This document shows, one piece after another, positions 17,706-27,389 of a DNA stretch of 64,000 nt (the stretch's first letter is position 1; every line of letters begins with the position of its first letter). Origin of the DNA: Mycolicibacterium anyangense (GTDB taxonomy: Bacteria; Actinomycetota; Actinomycetes; Mycobacteriales; Mycobacteriaceae); contig NZ_AP022620.1 of NCBI RefSeq assembly GCF_010731855.1, forward strand, positions 930,001 to 994,000, given 5' to 3'. Made by a program: the position numbers and the translations under genes. The notes beneath the pieces were generated by a model. The model was not told where the DNA came from. It did no database searches and worked only from the letters and a program-made list of their open reading frames with translations.

Positions 17706-18929
17706 ATGGCCAAGGACGACATCGACAACACCGACATCGTCGAGGACACCGTGTCCACCGCGGTCGAGGCGCCGATCCTCGAGGCCGCGCCGAAGCACAA
17801 TTTCTTCGTCCGGCTCTACACCGGCACCGGGGCCTTCGAGGTCATCGGCAGGCGCAAGATGTGGTATGCGATCAGTGGTCTGATCGTGGCCGCCGCGGTG
17901 ATCAGCATCGCGGTCAAGGGCTTCACTTTCGGCATCGACTTCGAAGGCGGCACCAAGGTCTCGATGCCGGTGGCCGGCGCCACCAGCATCGCCACCACCC
18001 AGCAGGCCGAGGACGTCTTCAGCAAGGCCCTCGGTAAGAGCCCCGAATCGGTGGTTCAGGTGGGCAACGGGTCGACCGCGACGATCCAGATCCGCTCGGA
18101 GACCCTGACCAACCAGGAGACCGAGAAGCTGCGCACGGCGCTCTACGACGCCTTCAAGCCGAAGGGCTCTGACGGCCAGCCCAGCGAGAAGGCGATCAGC
18201 GACTCGGCGGTTTCCTCCACCTGGGGTGACCAGATCACTCACAAGGCGCTGATCGCCCTGGTGGTGTTCCTGGTTCTGGCGGCCATCTACATCACCTTCC
18301 GCTACGAGAAGTACATGGCCATCTCGGCGTTGACCACGCTGGTGTTCGACCTCGTGGTGACGGCGGGCGTGTACTCGATCGTCGGCTTCGAGGTCACACC
18401 GGCGACGGTCATCGGCCTGCTGACCATCCTCGGTTTCTCGCTCTACGACACCGTCATCGTGTTCGACAAGGTCGAGGAGAACACCCACGGCTTCGAACAC
18501 ACCACCCGGCGCACCTACGCCGAGCAGGCCAACCTCGCGGTCAACCAGACCTTCATGCGCTCGATCAACACCAGCCTCATCTCGGTGCTGCCGATTCTCG
18601 CGCTGATCGTGGTGGCGGTCTGGCTCCTCGGCGTCGGCACGCTGATGGACCTGGCGCTGGTTCAGCTGGTCGGTGTCATCGTCGGCACCTACTCGTCGAT
18701 CTTCTTCGCCACCCCGCTGCTGGTCAGCATGCGCGAGCGCACCGACAAGGTCCGCACCCACACCCGACGCGTGTTCAATCGGCGCAAGGCGGCCGTCAAC
18801 TTCGCGGACACCGCAGAGGTCACCGACAGTGCCGAGTCCGAGCCGGTGACGGTGGCGGTCGGCAACAAGCCGGCACCCGGTGCGCGGCCGGTGCGGCCGA
18901 CGGGCAAGCGCAGCACCCGCGGGCGTTAG
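17706..18929 (+). CDS. secF: protein translocase subunit SecF
   Basis: 407 residues, 4 bases after secD. An acidic N-terminal tail is followed by helix 1 (about 54–72) and FGIDFEGGTKVSMP, the SecF counterpart of the SecD motif. The helix-4 region has GFSLYDTVIVFDKVEENT. The sequence NRRKAAVNF begins a long basic C-terminal tail of about 60 residues ending in a Pro/Arg-rich stretch, which is longer than in E. coli. It acts in the membrane with SecD and YajC. Confidence 0.96.
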   Translation: MAKDDIDNTDIVEDTVSTAVEAPILEAAPKHNFFVRLYTGTGAFEVIGRRKMWYAISGLIVAAAVISIAVKGFTFGIDFEGGTKVSMPVAGATSIATTQQAEDVFSKALGKSPESVVQVGNGSTATIQIRSETLTNQETEKLRTALYDAFKPKGSDGQPSEKAISDSAVSSTWGDQITHKALIALVVFLVLAAIYITFRYEKYMAISALTTLVFDLVVTAGVYSIVGFEVTPATVIGLLTILGFSLYDTVIVFDKVEENTHGFEHTTRRTYAEQANLAVNQTFMRSINTSLISVLPILALIVVAVWLLGVGTLMDLALVQLVGVIVGTYSSIFFATPLLVSMRERTDKVRTHTRRVFNRRKAAVNFADTAEVTDSAESEPVTVAVGNKPAPGARPVRPTGKRSTRGR

Positions 18930-18935
18930 CGCGAC

Positions 18936-20597
18936 ATGGCACTCCGGCGCAGGCGCGCCGCCGCTGTCTCGGTGGCGGCCGCCTTGAGCATCCTCGCGCC
19001 CGGGGTGCTGACGGCTTGCACGGGCAGCGCAGCCGACCAGGTCAACTATGCCGTCGATGGCAGGCTGATCAGCTACAACACCAACACCGTCAGCGGTGCG
19101 GCGTCCGCGGGCCCGCAAGCCTTCGCCCGTGTGCTCACCGGGTTCACCATTCACGGCCCGGACGGGCAGCCGCTGGCCGACCACGACTTCGGTTCGGTGT
19201 CGGTGGTGGGCCGCGACCCGCTGGTGCTGGACTACCAGATCGCCGACAACGCGGTGTACTCCGACGGCAAACCAGTGACGTGCGACGACATGGTGCTGGC
19301 GTGGGCGGCCCAGTCCGGCCGCTTCCCGGCGTTCTCGGCCGCCAATCGGGCGGGATACATCGACATCGAGGGCATCGAGTGTCAGCCCGGCCAGAAGAAG
19401 GCCCGGGTGAGTTTTGCGCCGGGCCGGGCGGTGGTGGATTACCTGCAGCTGTTCACCGCGACCTCGCTGATGCCGTCGCACGTCCTGGACGACGAACTCG
19501 GGCTCAGCGTCACCCAAGCCCTGCAGGCCGGTGATCCGGCGACCGTCGACCGCATCGCGCAGGCCTGGAACACCACCTGGGACCTCAAGCCCGGCATGCA
19601 GGGTGCGGACCTCAAGAAGTTCCCGTCATCGGGTCCGTACAAGATCGACTCGGTGCTGCCCGAAGGTGCGGTGGTGCTGACCGCCAATGACCGGTGGTGG
19701 GGCGCCAAACCGATCACCAAACGCATCACAGTGTGGCCCCGTGGGGTCGACGTGCAGGACCGGCTCAACAACGGTTCGTTCCAGGTGGTCGACGTGGCGA
19801 CCGGATCGTCGGGCACGCTGACCACCCCGGACGACTACGACCGCTCGGAGATCCCGTCCGGCGGCGTCGAACAACTGATCTTCGCCGCGCAGGGTCCGCT
19901 GGCCGCGACGCCGGCCCGCCGGGCCGTGGCGCTGTGCACGCCGCGCGACCTCATCGCCCTCAATGCCGAGGTACCGATCTCCAACGCCCGGCTCAACCCG
20001 GCCGACGACGACGCATTCAGCGGCGTCGAGGGTGCGGCGGTCGCGGGCCAGTTCGAGGCGGCCAACGCCGATGCTGCGCGCGCCGCGCTCAACGGTCAGC
20101 CGCTGACCGTGCGTATCGGCTATCAGGCACCCAACCCGCGGCTGGCGGCCACCGTCGGCGCAATCACCAAATCCTGTGCGGCCGCAGGTATTACGGTGGT
20201 CGACGCCACCTCGGACACCACCGGGCCGCAGACGCTACGCGATGGCGGCATCGATGTTCTGCTGGCCAGTACCGGCGGGGCCACCGGCAGCGGTTCCACC
20301 GGCTCCTCGGCGATGGACGCCTACACACTGTTCAGCGGCAACGGCAACAATCTGCCGGGCTACTCCAACCCGCAGATCGACGGCATCATCTCCGCGCTGA
20401 TCGTCACGACCGATCCCAAGGAGCTGGCCCGGTTACTGGGGGACAGCTCGCCGATCCTGTGGGGAGACATGCCGACCCTGCCGCTGTACCGTCAGCACCG
20501 CACGGTGATGGCGTCGAAGAAGATGTATGCCGTGGAAGGCAACCCGACCAAGTGGGGGGCGGGCTGGAACATGGACCGATGGGTGTACGAGAAGTGA
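18936..20597 (+). CDS. peptide-type ABC substrate-binding lipoprotein (Rv2585c-like)
   Basis: 553 residues. The N-terminus has a basic start, a hydrophobic core and the lipobox LTAC with Cys28, so it is a lipoprotein. The body belongs to the DppA/OppA extracellular solute-binding family 5: [18 protein letters not shown] and the ending [16 protein letters not shown] are typical. No permease or ATPase genes are beside it, so it is an orphan binding protein or has another envelope role. The position between secF and apt equals Rv2585c of M. tuberculosis. It starts 6 bases after secF. Confidence 0.88.
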   Translation: MALRRRRAAAVSVAAALSILAPGVLTACTGSAADQVNYAVDGRLISYNTNTVSGAASAGPQAFARVLTGFTIHGPDGQPLADHDFGSVSVVGRDPLVLDYQIADNAVYSDGKPVTCDDMVLAWAAQSGRFPAFSAANRAGYIDIEGIECQPGQKKARVSFAPGRAVVDYLQLFTATSLMPSHVLDDELGLSVTQALQAGDPATVDRIAQAWNTTWDLKPGMQGADLKKFPSSGPYKIDSVLPEGAVVLTANDRWWGAKPITKRITVWPRGVDVQDRLNNGSFQVVDVATGSSGTLTTPDDYDRSEIPSGGVEQLIFAAQGPLAATPARRAVALCTPRDLIALNAEVPISNARLNPADDDAFSGVEGAAVAGQFEAANADAARAALNGQPLTVRIGYQAPNPRLAATVGAITKSCAAAGITVVDATSDTTGPQTLRDGGIDVLLASTGGATGSGSTGSSAMDAYTLFSGNGNNLPGYSNPQIDGIISALIVTTDPKELARLLGDSSPILWGDMPTLPLYRQHRTVMASKKMYAVEGNPTKWGAGWNMDRWVYEK

Positions 20598-21127
20598 GCT
20601 CGAGCCAGTCCGTTGCCGACGTGATCGCCGGCCTGACCCGGGAGGTCCCCGACTTCCCCGAACCGGGTATCCAGTTCAAGGACCTCACCCCGGTACTGGC
20701 CGACACCCACGGGTTCGCCGTGGTCACCTCGGCGCTGGCCGAGATCGCCGACGGCGCCGACCTGGTGGCGGGGATCGATGCGCGCGGGTTCCTGCTCGGC
20801 GGTGCGGTGGCGCACCGCCTGGGCATCGGGGTGCTGGCCATCCGCAAGGGCGGCAAGCTGCCGCCGCCGGTCCACAGCCAGACCTATGACCTGGAGTACG
20901 GCACGGCGACGCTGGAGATCCCGGCTGACGGTATCGACCTGCGCGGCCGGCGGATCGTGATCATCGACGACGTGCTGGCCACCGGCGGCACCATTGCGGC
21001 GGCACACAATCTGCTGGTCACCGGCGGCGCCGAGGTGCCGGTGGCGGCGGTGGTGCTGGAATTGGGCGCACTGGGCGGACGCGAGAAGGTGGCCCCGCTG
21101 CCGGTGTGCAGCTTGCGCAGTATCTGA
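20594..21127 (+). CDS. apt: adenine phosphoribosyltransferase
   Basis: 177 residues. It salvages adenine to AMP using PRPP. The PRPP-binding loop is [12 protein letters not shown] (about 122–133). [15 protein letters not shown] and [14 protein letters not shown] are typical Apt segments. The GTG start lies inside the stop of the lipoprotein gene (GTGA), and rel follows 42 bases later. The apt–rel pairing is conserved in actinobacteria. Confidence 0.96.
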   Translation: MSSSQSVADVIAGLTREVPDFPEPGIQFKDLTPVLADTHGFAVVTSALAEIADGADLVAGIDARGFLLGGAVAHRLGIGVLAIRKGGKLPPPVHSQTYDLEYGTATLEIPADGIDLRGRRIVIIDDVLATGGTIAAAHNLLVTGGAEVPVAAVVLELGALGGREKVAPLPVCSLRSI

Positions 21128-21132
21128 GGCGA

Positions 21133-21138
21133 TATCCT
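21133..21138 (+). promoter_or_regulatory. candidate -10 box (TATCCT) for rel
   Basis: TATCCT fits TANNNT and lies 31 bp before the rel ATG, in the short apt–rel gap. It would allow rel to be expressed apart from apt. Pattern match only. Confidence 0.3.
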
Positions 21139-21169
21139 CGCTCTACAGGGCTAGCCCGAGGAGGTGACC

Positions 21170-23524
21170 ATGGCGGACGAACCGAGCCGGGGCGCGGCGG
21201 TCCAACCCATGCCGGTCGCCGAGATCCCGCCCACCGAGCCGCGCGCGGACACCCCGAAGACCACCAGCAGCGCATCGCGGCGGGTACGCGCCCGGCTGGC
21301 CCGCCGGATGACCTCGCAGCGCAGCACGCTCAACCCGGTGCTCGAGCCCCTGGTGGCGGTGCACCGCGAGATCTACCCGAAGGCCGACCTGGCGATCCTG
21401 CAGCGCGCCTACGACGTCGCCGAGGCCAAGCACGCCGACCAGTTGCGGCGCTCCGGTGACCCCTACATCACCCATCCGCTGGCGGTCGCCAACATCCTGG
21501 CCGAACTGGGCATGGATACCACCACCCTGGTGGCCGCCCTGCTGCACGACACCGTCGAGGACACCGGCTACACGCTGGAGGCGCTGACCGCCGACTTCGG
21601 CGACGAGGTCGGCCACCTGGTCGACGGGGTGACCAAGCTGGACAAGGTGGTGCTGGGCAGCGCCGCTGAGGGCGAAACCATCCGCAAGATGATCATCGCG
21701 ATGGCGCGCGACCCGCGGGTGCTGGTCATCAAGGTGGCCGACCGGCTGCACAACATGCGCACCATGCGTTTCCTCCCACCGGAGAAGCAGGCCCGCAAGG
21801 CTCGAGAGACGCTGGAAGTCATTGCGCCCCTTGCTCATCGGCTCGGAATGGCTACCGTCAAATGGGAGTTGGAGGATCTGTCGTTCGCGATCCTGCACCC
21901 CAAACGCTACGACGAGATCGTGCGACTGGTCGCCGACCGGGCGCCATCGCGGGACACCTACCTGGCCAAGGTGCGTGCCGAGATCATGACCGCGCTGTCC
22001 GCGATGAAGATCAGTGCGGCCGTGGAGGGCAGGCCCAAACACTATTGGTCGATCTACCAGAAGATGATCGTCAAGGGCCGCGACTTCGACGACATCCACG
22101 ACCTGGTCGGGGTGCGCATCCTGTGCGACGAGATCCGGGACTGCTATGCGGCTGTGGGTGTGGTGCATTCACTGTGGCAGCCCATGCCCGGCCGGTTCAA
22201 GGACTACATCGCCCAGCCCCGGTATGGGGTGTACCAGTCGCTGCACACCACCGTCGTCGGTCCGGAGGGCAAACCGCTGGAGGTGCAGATCCGGACCCGC
22301 GATATGCACCGCACCGCCGAGTACGGCATCGCCGCGCACTGGCGCTACAAGGAAGCCAAGGGCCGCAACGGAGTTCCGCACCCGCATGCCGCCGCTGAGA
22401 TCGACGACATGGCCTGGATGCGCCAGCTGCTCGACTGGCAGCGGGAAGCCGCCGACCCGGGTGAGTTCCTCGAGTCGCTGCGCTATGACCTGGCCGTCCA
22501 GGAGATCTTCGTCTTCACCCCCAAAGGCGATGTGATCACCCTGCCTGCCGGGTCCACGCCGGTGGATTTCGCCTACGCCGTGCACACCGAGGTAGGCCAC
22601 CGTTGCATCGGAGCGCGGGTCAACGGCCGCCTGGTGGCGCTGGAACGCAAACTCGAAAATGGGGAAGTGGTGGAGGTTTTCACCTCCAAAGCTCCCAATG
22701 CCGGGCCGTCGCGGGACTGGCAGGGCTTCGTGGTCTCGCCGCGGGCCAAGGCCAAGATCCGGCAGTGGTTCGCCAAGGAGCGGCGCGAGGAGGCACTCGA
22801 AGCCGGTAAGGATTCCATTGCCCGCGAGGTGCGCCGCGGCGGACTTCCGTTGCAGCGCTTGGTCAATGGTGAGGCGATGGCCGCACTGGCCCAGGAGCTG
22901 CGCTACGCCGACGTCTCGTCGCTCTACACCGCGGTCGGTGAGGGGCACGTCTCGCCGCGCCACGTCGTGCAGCGCCTGCTGGCTCAGCTCGGCGGCACCG
23001 ACAGCGCCGAAGATGAACTGGCCGAACGGTATACGCCAGCCACCATGCCGGTGCGTCAGCGCAGTACCGATGACACCGGGGTGGCAGTGCCCGGCGCCCC
23101 GGGCACGCTGACCAAACTCGCCAAGTGCTGCACGCCGGTACCCGGCGACAACATCATGGGATTCGTCACCCGCGGCGGCGGGGTGAGCGTGCACCGCACC
23201 GACTGCACCAACGCCGCCTCCCTGCAGGAGCAGTCCGAGCGCATCATCGAGGTGCACTGGGCGCCGTCACCGACATCGGTGTTCCTGGTGGCCATCCAGG
23301 TCGAAGCACTCGATCGGCACCGGCTGCTCTCCGATGTCACCCGGGTGCTGGCCGACGAGCGGGTCAACATCCTGTCGGCCTCGGTGACCACGTCCAACGA
23401 CCGGGTGGCGATCAGCCGCTTCACCTTCGAGATGGGTGATCCCAAACATCTGGGCCACGTGCTCAATGCGGTCCGTAACGTCGAAGGCGTGTACGACGTC
23501 TACCGCGTGACGAGCGCGGCGTAA
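21170..23524 (+). CDS. rel: bifunctional (p)ppGpp synthetase/hydrolase Rel
   Basis: 784 residues from ATG 21170, which has AGGAGG six bases upstream. The domains are: HD hydrolase with the metal motif HDTVEDTG (His126/Asp127), synthetase ([22 protein letters not shown]; about 250–380), TGS (about 430–490, [14 protein letters not shown]), the zinc-finger-like region with CCTPVPGD (about 653), and a C-terminal ACT domain ([14 protein letters not shown]). All key residues look intact, so both making and degrading the stringent alarmone are expected. It closely matches M. tuberculosis Rel (Rv2583c). Confidence 0.97.
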   Translation: MADEPSRGAAVQPMPVAEIPPTEPRADTPKTTSSASRRVRARLARRMTSQRSTLNPVLEPLVAVHREIYPKADLAILQRAYDVAEAKHADQLRRSGDPYITHPLAVANILAELGMDTTTLVAALLHDTVEDTGYTLEALTADFGDEVGHLVDGVTKLDKVVLGSAAEGETIRKMIIAMARDPRVLVIKVADRLHNMRTMRFLPPEKQARKARETLEVIAPLAHRLGMATVKWELEDLSFAILHPKRYDEIVRLVADRAPSRDTYLAKVRAEIMTALSAMKISAAVEGRPKHYWSIYQKMIVKGRDFDDIHDLVGVRILCDEIRDCYAAVGVVHSLWQPMPGRFKDYIAQPRYGVYQSLHTTVVGPEGKPLEVQIRTRDMHRTAEYGIAAHWRYKEAKGRNGVPHPHAAAEIDDMAWMRQLLDWQREAADPGEFLESLRYDLAVQEIFVFTPKGDVITLPAGSTPVDFAYAVHTEVGHRCIGARVNGRLVALERKLENGEVVEVFTSKAPNAGPSRDWQGFVVSPRAKAKIRQWFAKERREEALEAGKDSIAREVRRGGLPLQRLVNGEAMAALAQELRYADVSSLYTAVGEGHVSPRHVVQRLLAQLGGTDSAEDELAERYTPATMPVRQRSTDDTGVAVPGAPGTLTKLAKCCTPVPGDNIMGFVTRGGGVSVHRTDCTNAASLQEQSERIIEVHWAPSPTSVFLVAIQVEALDRHRLLSDVTRVLADERVNILSASVTTSNDRVAISRFTFEMGDPKHLGHVLNAVRNVEGVYDVYRVTSAA

Positions 23525-23526
23525 CC

Positions 23527-24294
23527 ATGGCCACACTGATCACCGGGGCATCGGCCGGGCTGGGCGCCGAATACGCGCGAGCGTTCGCGGCTCGGGGCCA
23601 CGATCTGGTGCTCGTGGCCCGCCGGCAGGAGGCCTTGGAGACACTGGCCACCGACCTGCGCGCCGCGCACGGCGTCACCGTCACCGTGCTCGCGCGCGAT
23701 CTGGCCACCGCCGCGGCGGGCGCCGAACTGGTCGCGGCCACCGAGTCCGCGGGCATCACCGTCGACGTGCTGGTCAACAACGCCGGTTTCGGCACCCACG
23801 GTGATCTCGTCGACGCCGATCCGCAGCGATTGGCCGACGAGATCCAGCTCAACTGCGCCACCCTGGTCGACCTCACCGTTCGCTACCTGTCCGGGATGCG
23901 TTCGCGCGGGCGCGGCACGATCATCAACATCGCCTCCACCGCCGGATTCCAGCCGGTGCCACACATGGCCGTCTACGGTGCGACCAAGGCGTTCGTGTTG
24001 TCGTTCAGCGAGGCGCTGTGGGCCGAGGAGAAGCCGCACGGCATCCGGGTGCTGGCCGTGTGCCCAGGGGCCACCGATACCGAATTCTTCGACATCGCAG
24101 GCGAATCGGCCGCGCTGGGCCGCAAGCGAACCGCCCGTCAGGTGGTCGACCGCACGCTGCGCGAACTCGACAGTGGCAAGCCGAGTTTCGTCGACGGATT
24201 GGCCAACGCGGTGACCGCCCACCTACTGACCAGGCTCGTGCCGCGGCGGCTGCTGATCACGGTGACCGGTCGGTTGATGGGTGGCACGCGCTGA
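23527..24294 (+). CDS. short-chain dehydrogenase/reductase
   Basis: 255 residues, classical SDR. The NADP-binding TGASAGLG is at residues 6–13, VNNAGFG follows, and the catalytic Ser/Tyr/Lys set lies in NIASTAGF and YGATK. The starting ATG is 2 bases after the rel stop. The substrate is unknown. A related SDR lies at 30659 in this window (both have GLG in the cofactor loop and S-F-S-E-A after the catalytic Lys). Such mycobacterial SDRs often act on lipids or steroids, but nothing here proves that. Confidence 0.88.
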   Translation: MATLITGASAGLGAEYARAFAARGHDLVLVARRQEALETLATDLRAAHGVTVTVLARDLATAAAGAELVAATESAGITVDVLVNNAGFGTHGDLVDADPQRLADEIQLNCATLVDLTVRYLSGMRSRGRGTIINIASTAGFQPVPHMAVYGATKAFVLSFSEALWAEEKPHGIRVLAVCPGATDTEFFDIAGESAALGRKRTARQVVDRTLRELDSGKPSFVDGLANAVTAHLLTRLVPRRLLITVTGRLMGGTR

Positions 24295-24303
24295 GCCGCG
24301 CTG

Positions 24304-24585
24304 CTAGGGGTTGTTGACGTACCAGGACAGGCAGCCTGGGTGGTTGCGGCAGGCGATGATCGCCACGGGGCCGGGTGCGGCACCGGGGATATGCTGCCCG
24401 GCGGCCGGCAGGCTGCAGCTCTGCAGGTACGGGTTCCACGGCAGCACGCCGTTGTAGCAGGGCTGGGCCGCCGGGGTCGGCTCATCGGCGCCCCCGGCCA
24501 CGAAGGCGCTCGGCGCGAGCAGTGCGACGGTCGCAGCCACCGAATAGAGGATGGTTCGGACAATTCGTGGGATTGCGGTGTTCAT
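24304..24585 (-). CDS. small secreted protein with two Cys pairs
   Basis: 93 residues. A signal peptide runs to about residue 31 (basic start, hydrophobic core, SAFVAGGA cleavage region). The mature part of about 60 residues has four Cys (PCYNGVLPW, QSCSLPA, ACRNHPGCLSW), probably forming two disulfides. I do not recognise a named family. It is convergent with the SDR gene, 9 bases away. About 160 bases of A/T-richer DNA separate its start from the cyclophilin gene to its right; that stretch shows no other gene. Confidence 0.7.
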   Translation of the reverse strand: MNTAIPRIVRTILYSVAATVALLAPSAFVAGGADEPTPAAQPCYNGVLPWNPYLQSCSLPAAGQHIPGAAPGPVAIIACRNHPGCLSWYVNNP

Positions 24586-24749
24586 GACGTTGGTGTTAAC
24601 GGCATACCGGCGCTGAGTATTTCCCGTCCCTATTGACGTGGTCTATGAATGCTGTTGAAAAACACCATGTCTGGAATATCTGTACCTGCTGCGGCCTTGG
24701 ACATGCAGTGAACTCATAACCGCAGCAGATCCAGGGAGCTCGCCCGTGA

Positions 24750-25760
24750 TCAGTCCAGCCGGATCGAGCTGACGACCACCTTGCTCTTCGGGCGGCCGTC
24801 CTCAGGGTCCCCGGCGATGCCTTCCCCGGCGATCGCATCCACCGTCGCCAGACCCGTTTCGTCGACCCGGCCGAAGACGGTGTAGGTCGGCGGCAGCAGT
24901 GAATCGCGGTACACGATGAAGAACTGGCTGCCGTTGCTGTCGGGGCCGGCATTGGCCATCGCCAGTGTGCCGCGAGGATATTCGATGGCGCGCTGCAGCG
25001 CCGGGTCGAACGGCCGGTACTGGTTGGTGGGGTACTCGTTGGCGAACCGGTAGCCCGGACCGCCCTGTCCCGTGCCCGTCGGGTCCCCGCATTGCAGCAC
25101 CGCCAGCGTCGCGGAAGCCGTCAGACGGTGACACGGTGTGCCGTCGAAGTAGCCCTGCTGGGCCAGGCTGACGAAGCTGTTGACGGTGCACGGTGCCTTG
25201 GCGTTGTCCAGGATCAGGCCGATCGCTCCGGCGCTCGTCGTCATCGTGGCGTTCACCGTGGCCGGTACGGTGGGTACCGCGCCGGAGCGGGGCGGCTTGA
25301 CGGGCTTGTCGGCGGGGGTGACCGTCGCGGGGTAGGTGCAATTGGCGCCCAGGCCGGCGGGTGGGGTGAATGGCGGTAGTTGGGTTCCACCCGGACCGGG
25401 CGCACCCGGGATACCGGCGCCGCCGTTGCGGGCAGCCTCCTCACGCACTACTTTGGCCGCCCACCCGAACAGCGCGATGCCGGCAATCACCGCCAGGATC
25501 GTCAGCACTGTCACCAGATAGCTGATCACCAGCCCGGCGATGGCCAGCCCGCGCCCCTCCTCGCCGCTACGCCGAATCTGCGACAGCGAGATGTGCCCGA
25601 ACACGATGCCCAGCGGCGCGAAGACGAACGCGCAAATCAGCGACGCGATGGCCATGCCGTTGGTGGCGGGCGGCGGGGGATACGGGTAGGGCCCCGGGCC
25701 GTACGGCGGCGGTGTGCCGTACGGCGCTGGCGGCGGTGGGTAGTACGGAGGTTCGGTCAT
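24750..25760 (-). CDS. membrane-anchored cyclophilin with DUF4190-like N-terminus
   Basis: 336 residues. An N-terminal Pro/Tyr/Gly-rich tail is followed by two membrane helices around GMAIASLICAFVFAPLGIVFG and GLAIAGLVISYLVTVL, the DUF4190 layout. The C-terminal part (about 175–335) is a cyclophilin-type peptidyl-prolyl isomerase domain on the outer face, with NSFVSLAQQGYFDGTPCHRL, GPGYRFANEYP and GSQFFIVYRD. The conserved catalytic Arg region of classical cyclophilins (FHR) appears as CHRL. It starts a few bases before the second cyclophilin gene downstream of it on the complement, so the two are a tandem duplicate with different membrane anchors. Confidence 0.88.
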   Translation of the reverse strand: MTEPPYYPPPPAPYGTPPPYGPGPYPYPPPPATNGMAIASLICAFVFAPLGIVFGHISLSQIRRSGEEGRGLAIAGLVISYLVTVLTILAVIAGIALFGWAAKVVREEAARNGGAGIPGAPGPGGTQLPPFTPPAGLGANCTYPATVTPADKPVKPPRSGAVPTVPATVNATMTTSAGAIGLILDNAKAPCTVNSFVSLAQQGYFDGTPCHRLTASATLAVLQCGDPTGTGQGGPGYRFANEYPTNQYRPFDPALQRAIEYPRGTLAMANAGPDSNGSQFFIVYRDSLLPPTYTVFGRVDETGLATVDAIAGEGIAGDPEDGRPKSKVVVSSIRLD

Positions 25761-25763
25761 CGC

Positions 25764-26663
25764 CTAGTCGAGCAGCACCGATTTGATGATGACGGGCTTG
25801 GCCGGCTTGCCATCCTGGCCGCCGCCGGCCACACCCGCGGCGGCGATCTTGTCCAGTGTCGCCAGGCCGGTGGCGTCGATCGTGCCGAAGACGGTGTAGT
25901 TCGGCGGCAACTGCGAATCCTTGTAGACCAGGAAGAACTGGCTGCCGTTGGTGTCCGCGCCGGCATTCGCCATGGCCAGTGCCCCACGCGGGTAGAGCAC
26001 GGGCTGCGCCAGGGCCGGATCGTCCTTGGGGTACTGGTTGGTCGGGTACTCGTTGGCGAACTGGTAGCCCGGGCCCCCCGAGCCGCTTCCGCTGGGGTCA
26101 CCACACTGCAGCACGCCCAACGACGGCGAGGTGGTCAACCGGTGGCAGGGGGTGTCGTTGAAGAAGCCCTTCTGCGCCAGGCTGATGAAGCTGTTGACGG
26201 TGCAGGTCGCCTCGTTGTTGTTCAGCAACAAGCCGATGTTGCCCTCGTTGGTGGCCATGCTGACGCTGATGGTGGCCGGATCGGTGGGCACCTTGCCGGT
26301 CTTGGGCGCCTCGACCGGTTTGCTGGCCGGTTGGGCAGCCGGGTACTGGCAGTTGGCGCCGAGGTCGGCGGGCGCCTTGAACGCCGGTAGCTGCCCCGGC
26401 CCGCCGCGGACCAGGGCGGTGGATCCAGCCGGTGCCGATGCACCGGGGCTGCTCGGCGCCGGGGTGGCCGAGGCGTCGGTCTTCTTGTCCTTGTCCTTAT
26501 CGGTCAGGACGAAGGTGACGACGAGCGCCACCGCCGCAGCGACCGCGACGATGCCCCCGATGATGGCCAGCAGCCGACGCCGCTTGGCCTGCTGCTCGCG
26601 GCGCTCCAGCTGGCGCTCGAGTTTGCGCTTGGCCGTCTCCCGACGCTGTTCGTTGGTGGGCAC
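25764..26663 (-). CDS. ppiB: membrane-anchored cyclophilin-type peptidyl-prolyl isomerase (PpiB-like)
   Basis: 299 residues from GTG 26663, with GGAGG nine bases upstream. A longer open frame reaches back to 27185 but runs antisense into the hydrolase gene and is not coding. A charged coiled N-terminus (RRETAKRKLERQLERREQQAKRRR) leads to a single membrane helix (about 32–55), a Ser/Pro linker and a cyclophilin domain (NSFISLAQKGFFNDTPCHRL, GPGYQFANEYP, GSQFFLVYKD). This N-terminus and spacing match M. tuberculosis PpiB (Rv2582), which lies at the same place. It should act on proteins outside the membrane. Confidence 0.92.
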   Translation of the reverse strand: MPTNEQRRETAKRKLERQLERREQQAKRRRLLAIIGGIVAVAAAVALVVTFVLTDKDKDKKTDASATPAPSSPGASAPAGSTALVRGGPGQLPAFKAPADLGANCQYPAAQPASKPVEAPKTGKVPTDPATISVSMATNEGNIGLLLNNNEATCTVNSFISLAQKGFFNDTPCHRLTTSPSLGVLQCGDPSGSGSGGPGYQFANEYPTNQYPKDDPALAQPVLYPRGALAMANAGADTNGSQFFLVYKDSQLPPNYTVFGTIDATGLATLDKIAAAGVAGGGQDGKPAKPVIIKSVLLD

Positions 26664-26735
26664 CGCGGTGAGCCTCCGTGTCCTGCAAGAGAGTGGATAA
26701 GTCGGCACCGAGTGTGCCATGGGAAACTGGAGCAC

Positions 26736-27389
26736 ATGTTGCTCACCGGCTTCCCGGCCGGCATGTTGGCATGCAATTGCTACGTGCTGGCCCCGCGCGC
26801 CGGGTCCGACGCCATCGTCGTCGACCCGGGTCAGCGCGCGATGGGGACCCTGCGGCGCATCCTCGACGACAACCGCCTGACCCCGGCTGCCGTGCTGTTG
26901 ACCCACGGCCACATCGACCACATCTGGTCGGCGCAGAAGGTGGCCGACACGTTCGGCTGTCCGGCGTTCATCCACCCCGATGACCGCTTCATGCTGTCCG
27001 ATCCGATCAAGGGGTTCGGGCCGCGACTGGGCCAGATCGCGTTCGGGGCGCTGTTCCGCGAGCCCAAACAGGTCGTCGAACTCGACACCGACGGCGCGGT
27101 GCTGGACTTCGCCGGTCTGTCCGTCACCGTCGACCACACCCCGGGGCACACCCGCGGGTCGGTGGTGTTTCGGGTGCAGGATCATGCGTTCACTGGTGAC
27201 ACACTGTTCAAACAGTCGGTGGGCCGCACCGACCTGCCCGGCGGCAGCGGTAACGCGCTGCTGGGATCGATCGTCAACAAACTGTTGGTGCTCGACGACG
27301 ACACGCTGGTCTTACCGGGACACGGTGAATCCAGCACCATCGGTCTCGAACGTCGTACCAACCCGTTCCTCGAAGGTCTGACCCTGTGA
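26736..27389 (+). CDS. metallo-beta-lactamase-fold hydrolase (glyoxalase II-like, Rv2581c)
   Basis: 217 residues from ATG 26736. The metal-binding THGHIDH motif is followed by [18 protein letters not shown] and the late PGHG, giving the full set of MBL metal ligands. The family contains glyoxalase II-type thioester hydrolases. The start [17 protein letters not shown] is typical of the Rv2581c group. The GTGA overlap with hisS shows coupling to it. The natural substrate is unknown; mycothiol rather than glutathione would be the cellular thiol. Confidence 0.88.
   Translation: MLLTGFPAGMLACNCYVLAPRAGSDAIVVDPGQRAMGTLRRILDDNRLTPAAVLLTHGHIDHIWSAQKVADTFGCPAFIHPDDRFMLSDPIKGFGPRLGQIAFGALFREPKQVVELDTDGAVLDFAGLSVTVDHTPGHTRGSVVFRVQDHAFTGDTLFKQSVGRTDLPGGSGNALLGSIVNKLLVLDDDTLVLPGHGESSTIGLERRTNPFLEGLTL

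Noticed and set aside
15446..17800. A 784-residue open frame antisense to secD
   Set aside because: It mirrors secD exactly, has Arg/Gly/Asp-rich composition without domains, and GC-rich third positions leave such antisense frames open. SecD on the other strand is certain.
17628..19517. A 629-residue open frame antisense to secF and the lipoprotein gene
   Set aside because: It spans two well-recognised genes on the other strand and shows no domain of its own.
26664..27185. Upstream in-frame extension of the PpiB-like gene
   Set aside because: It is antisense to the MBL hydrolase. GTG 26663 has a good ribosome site and the expected N-terminus.
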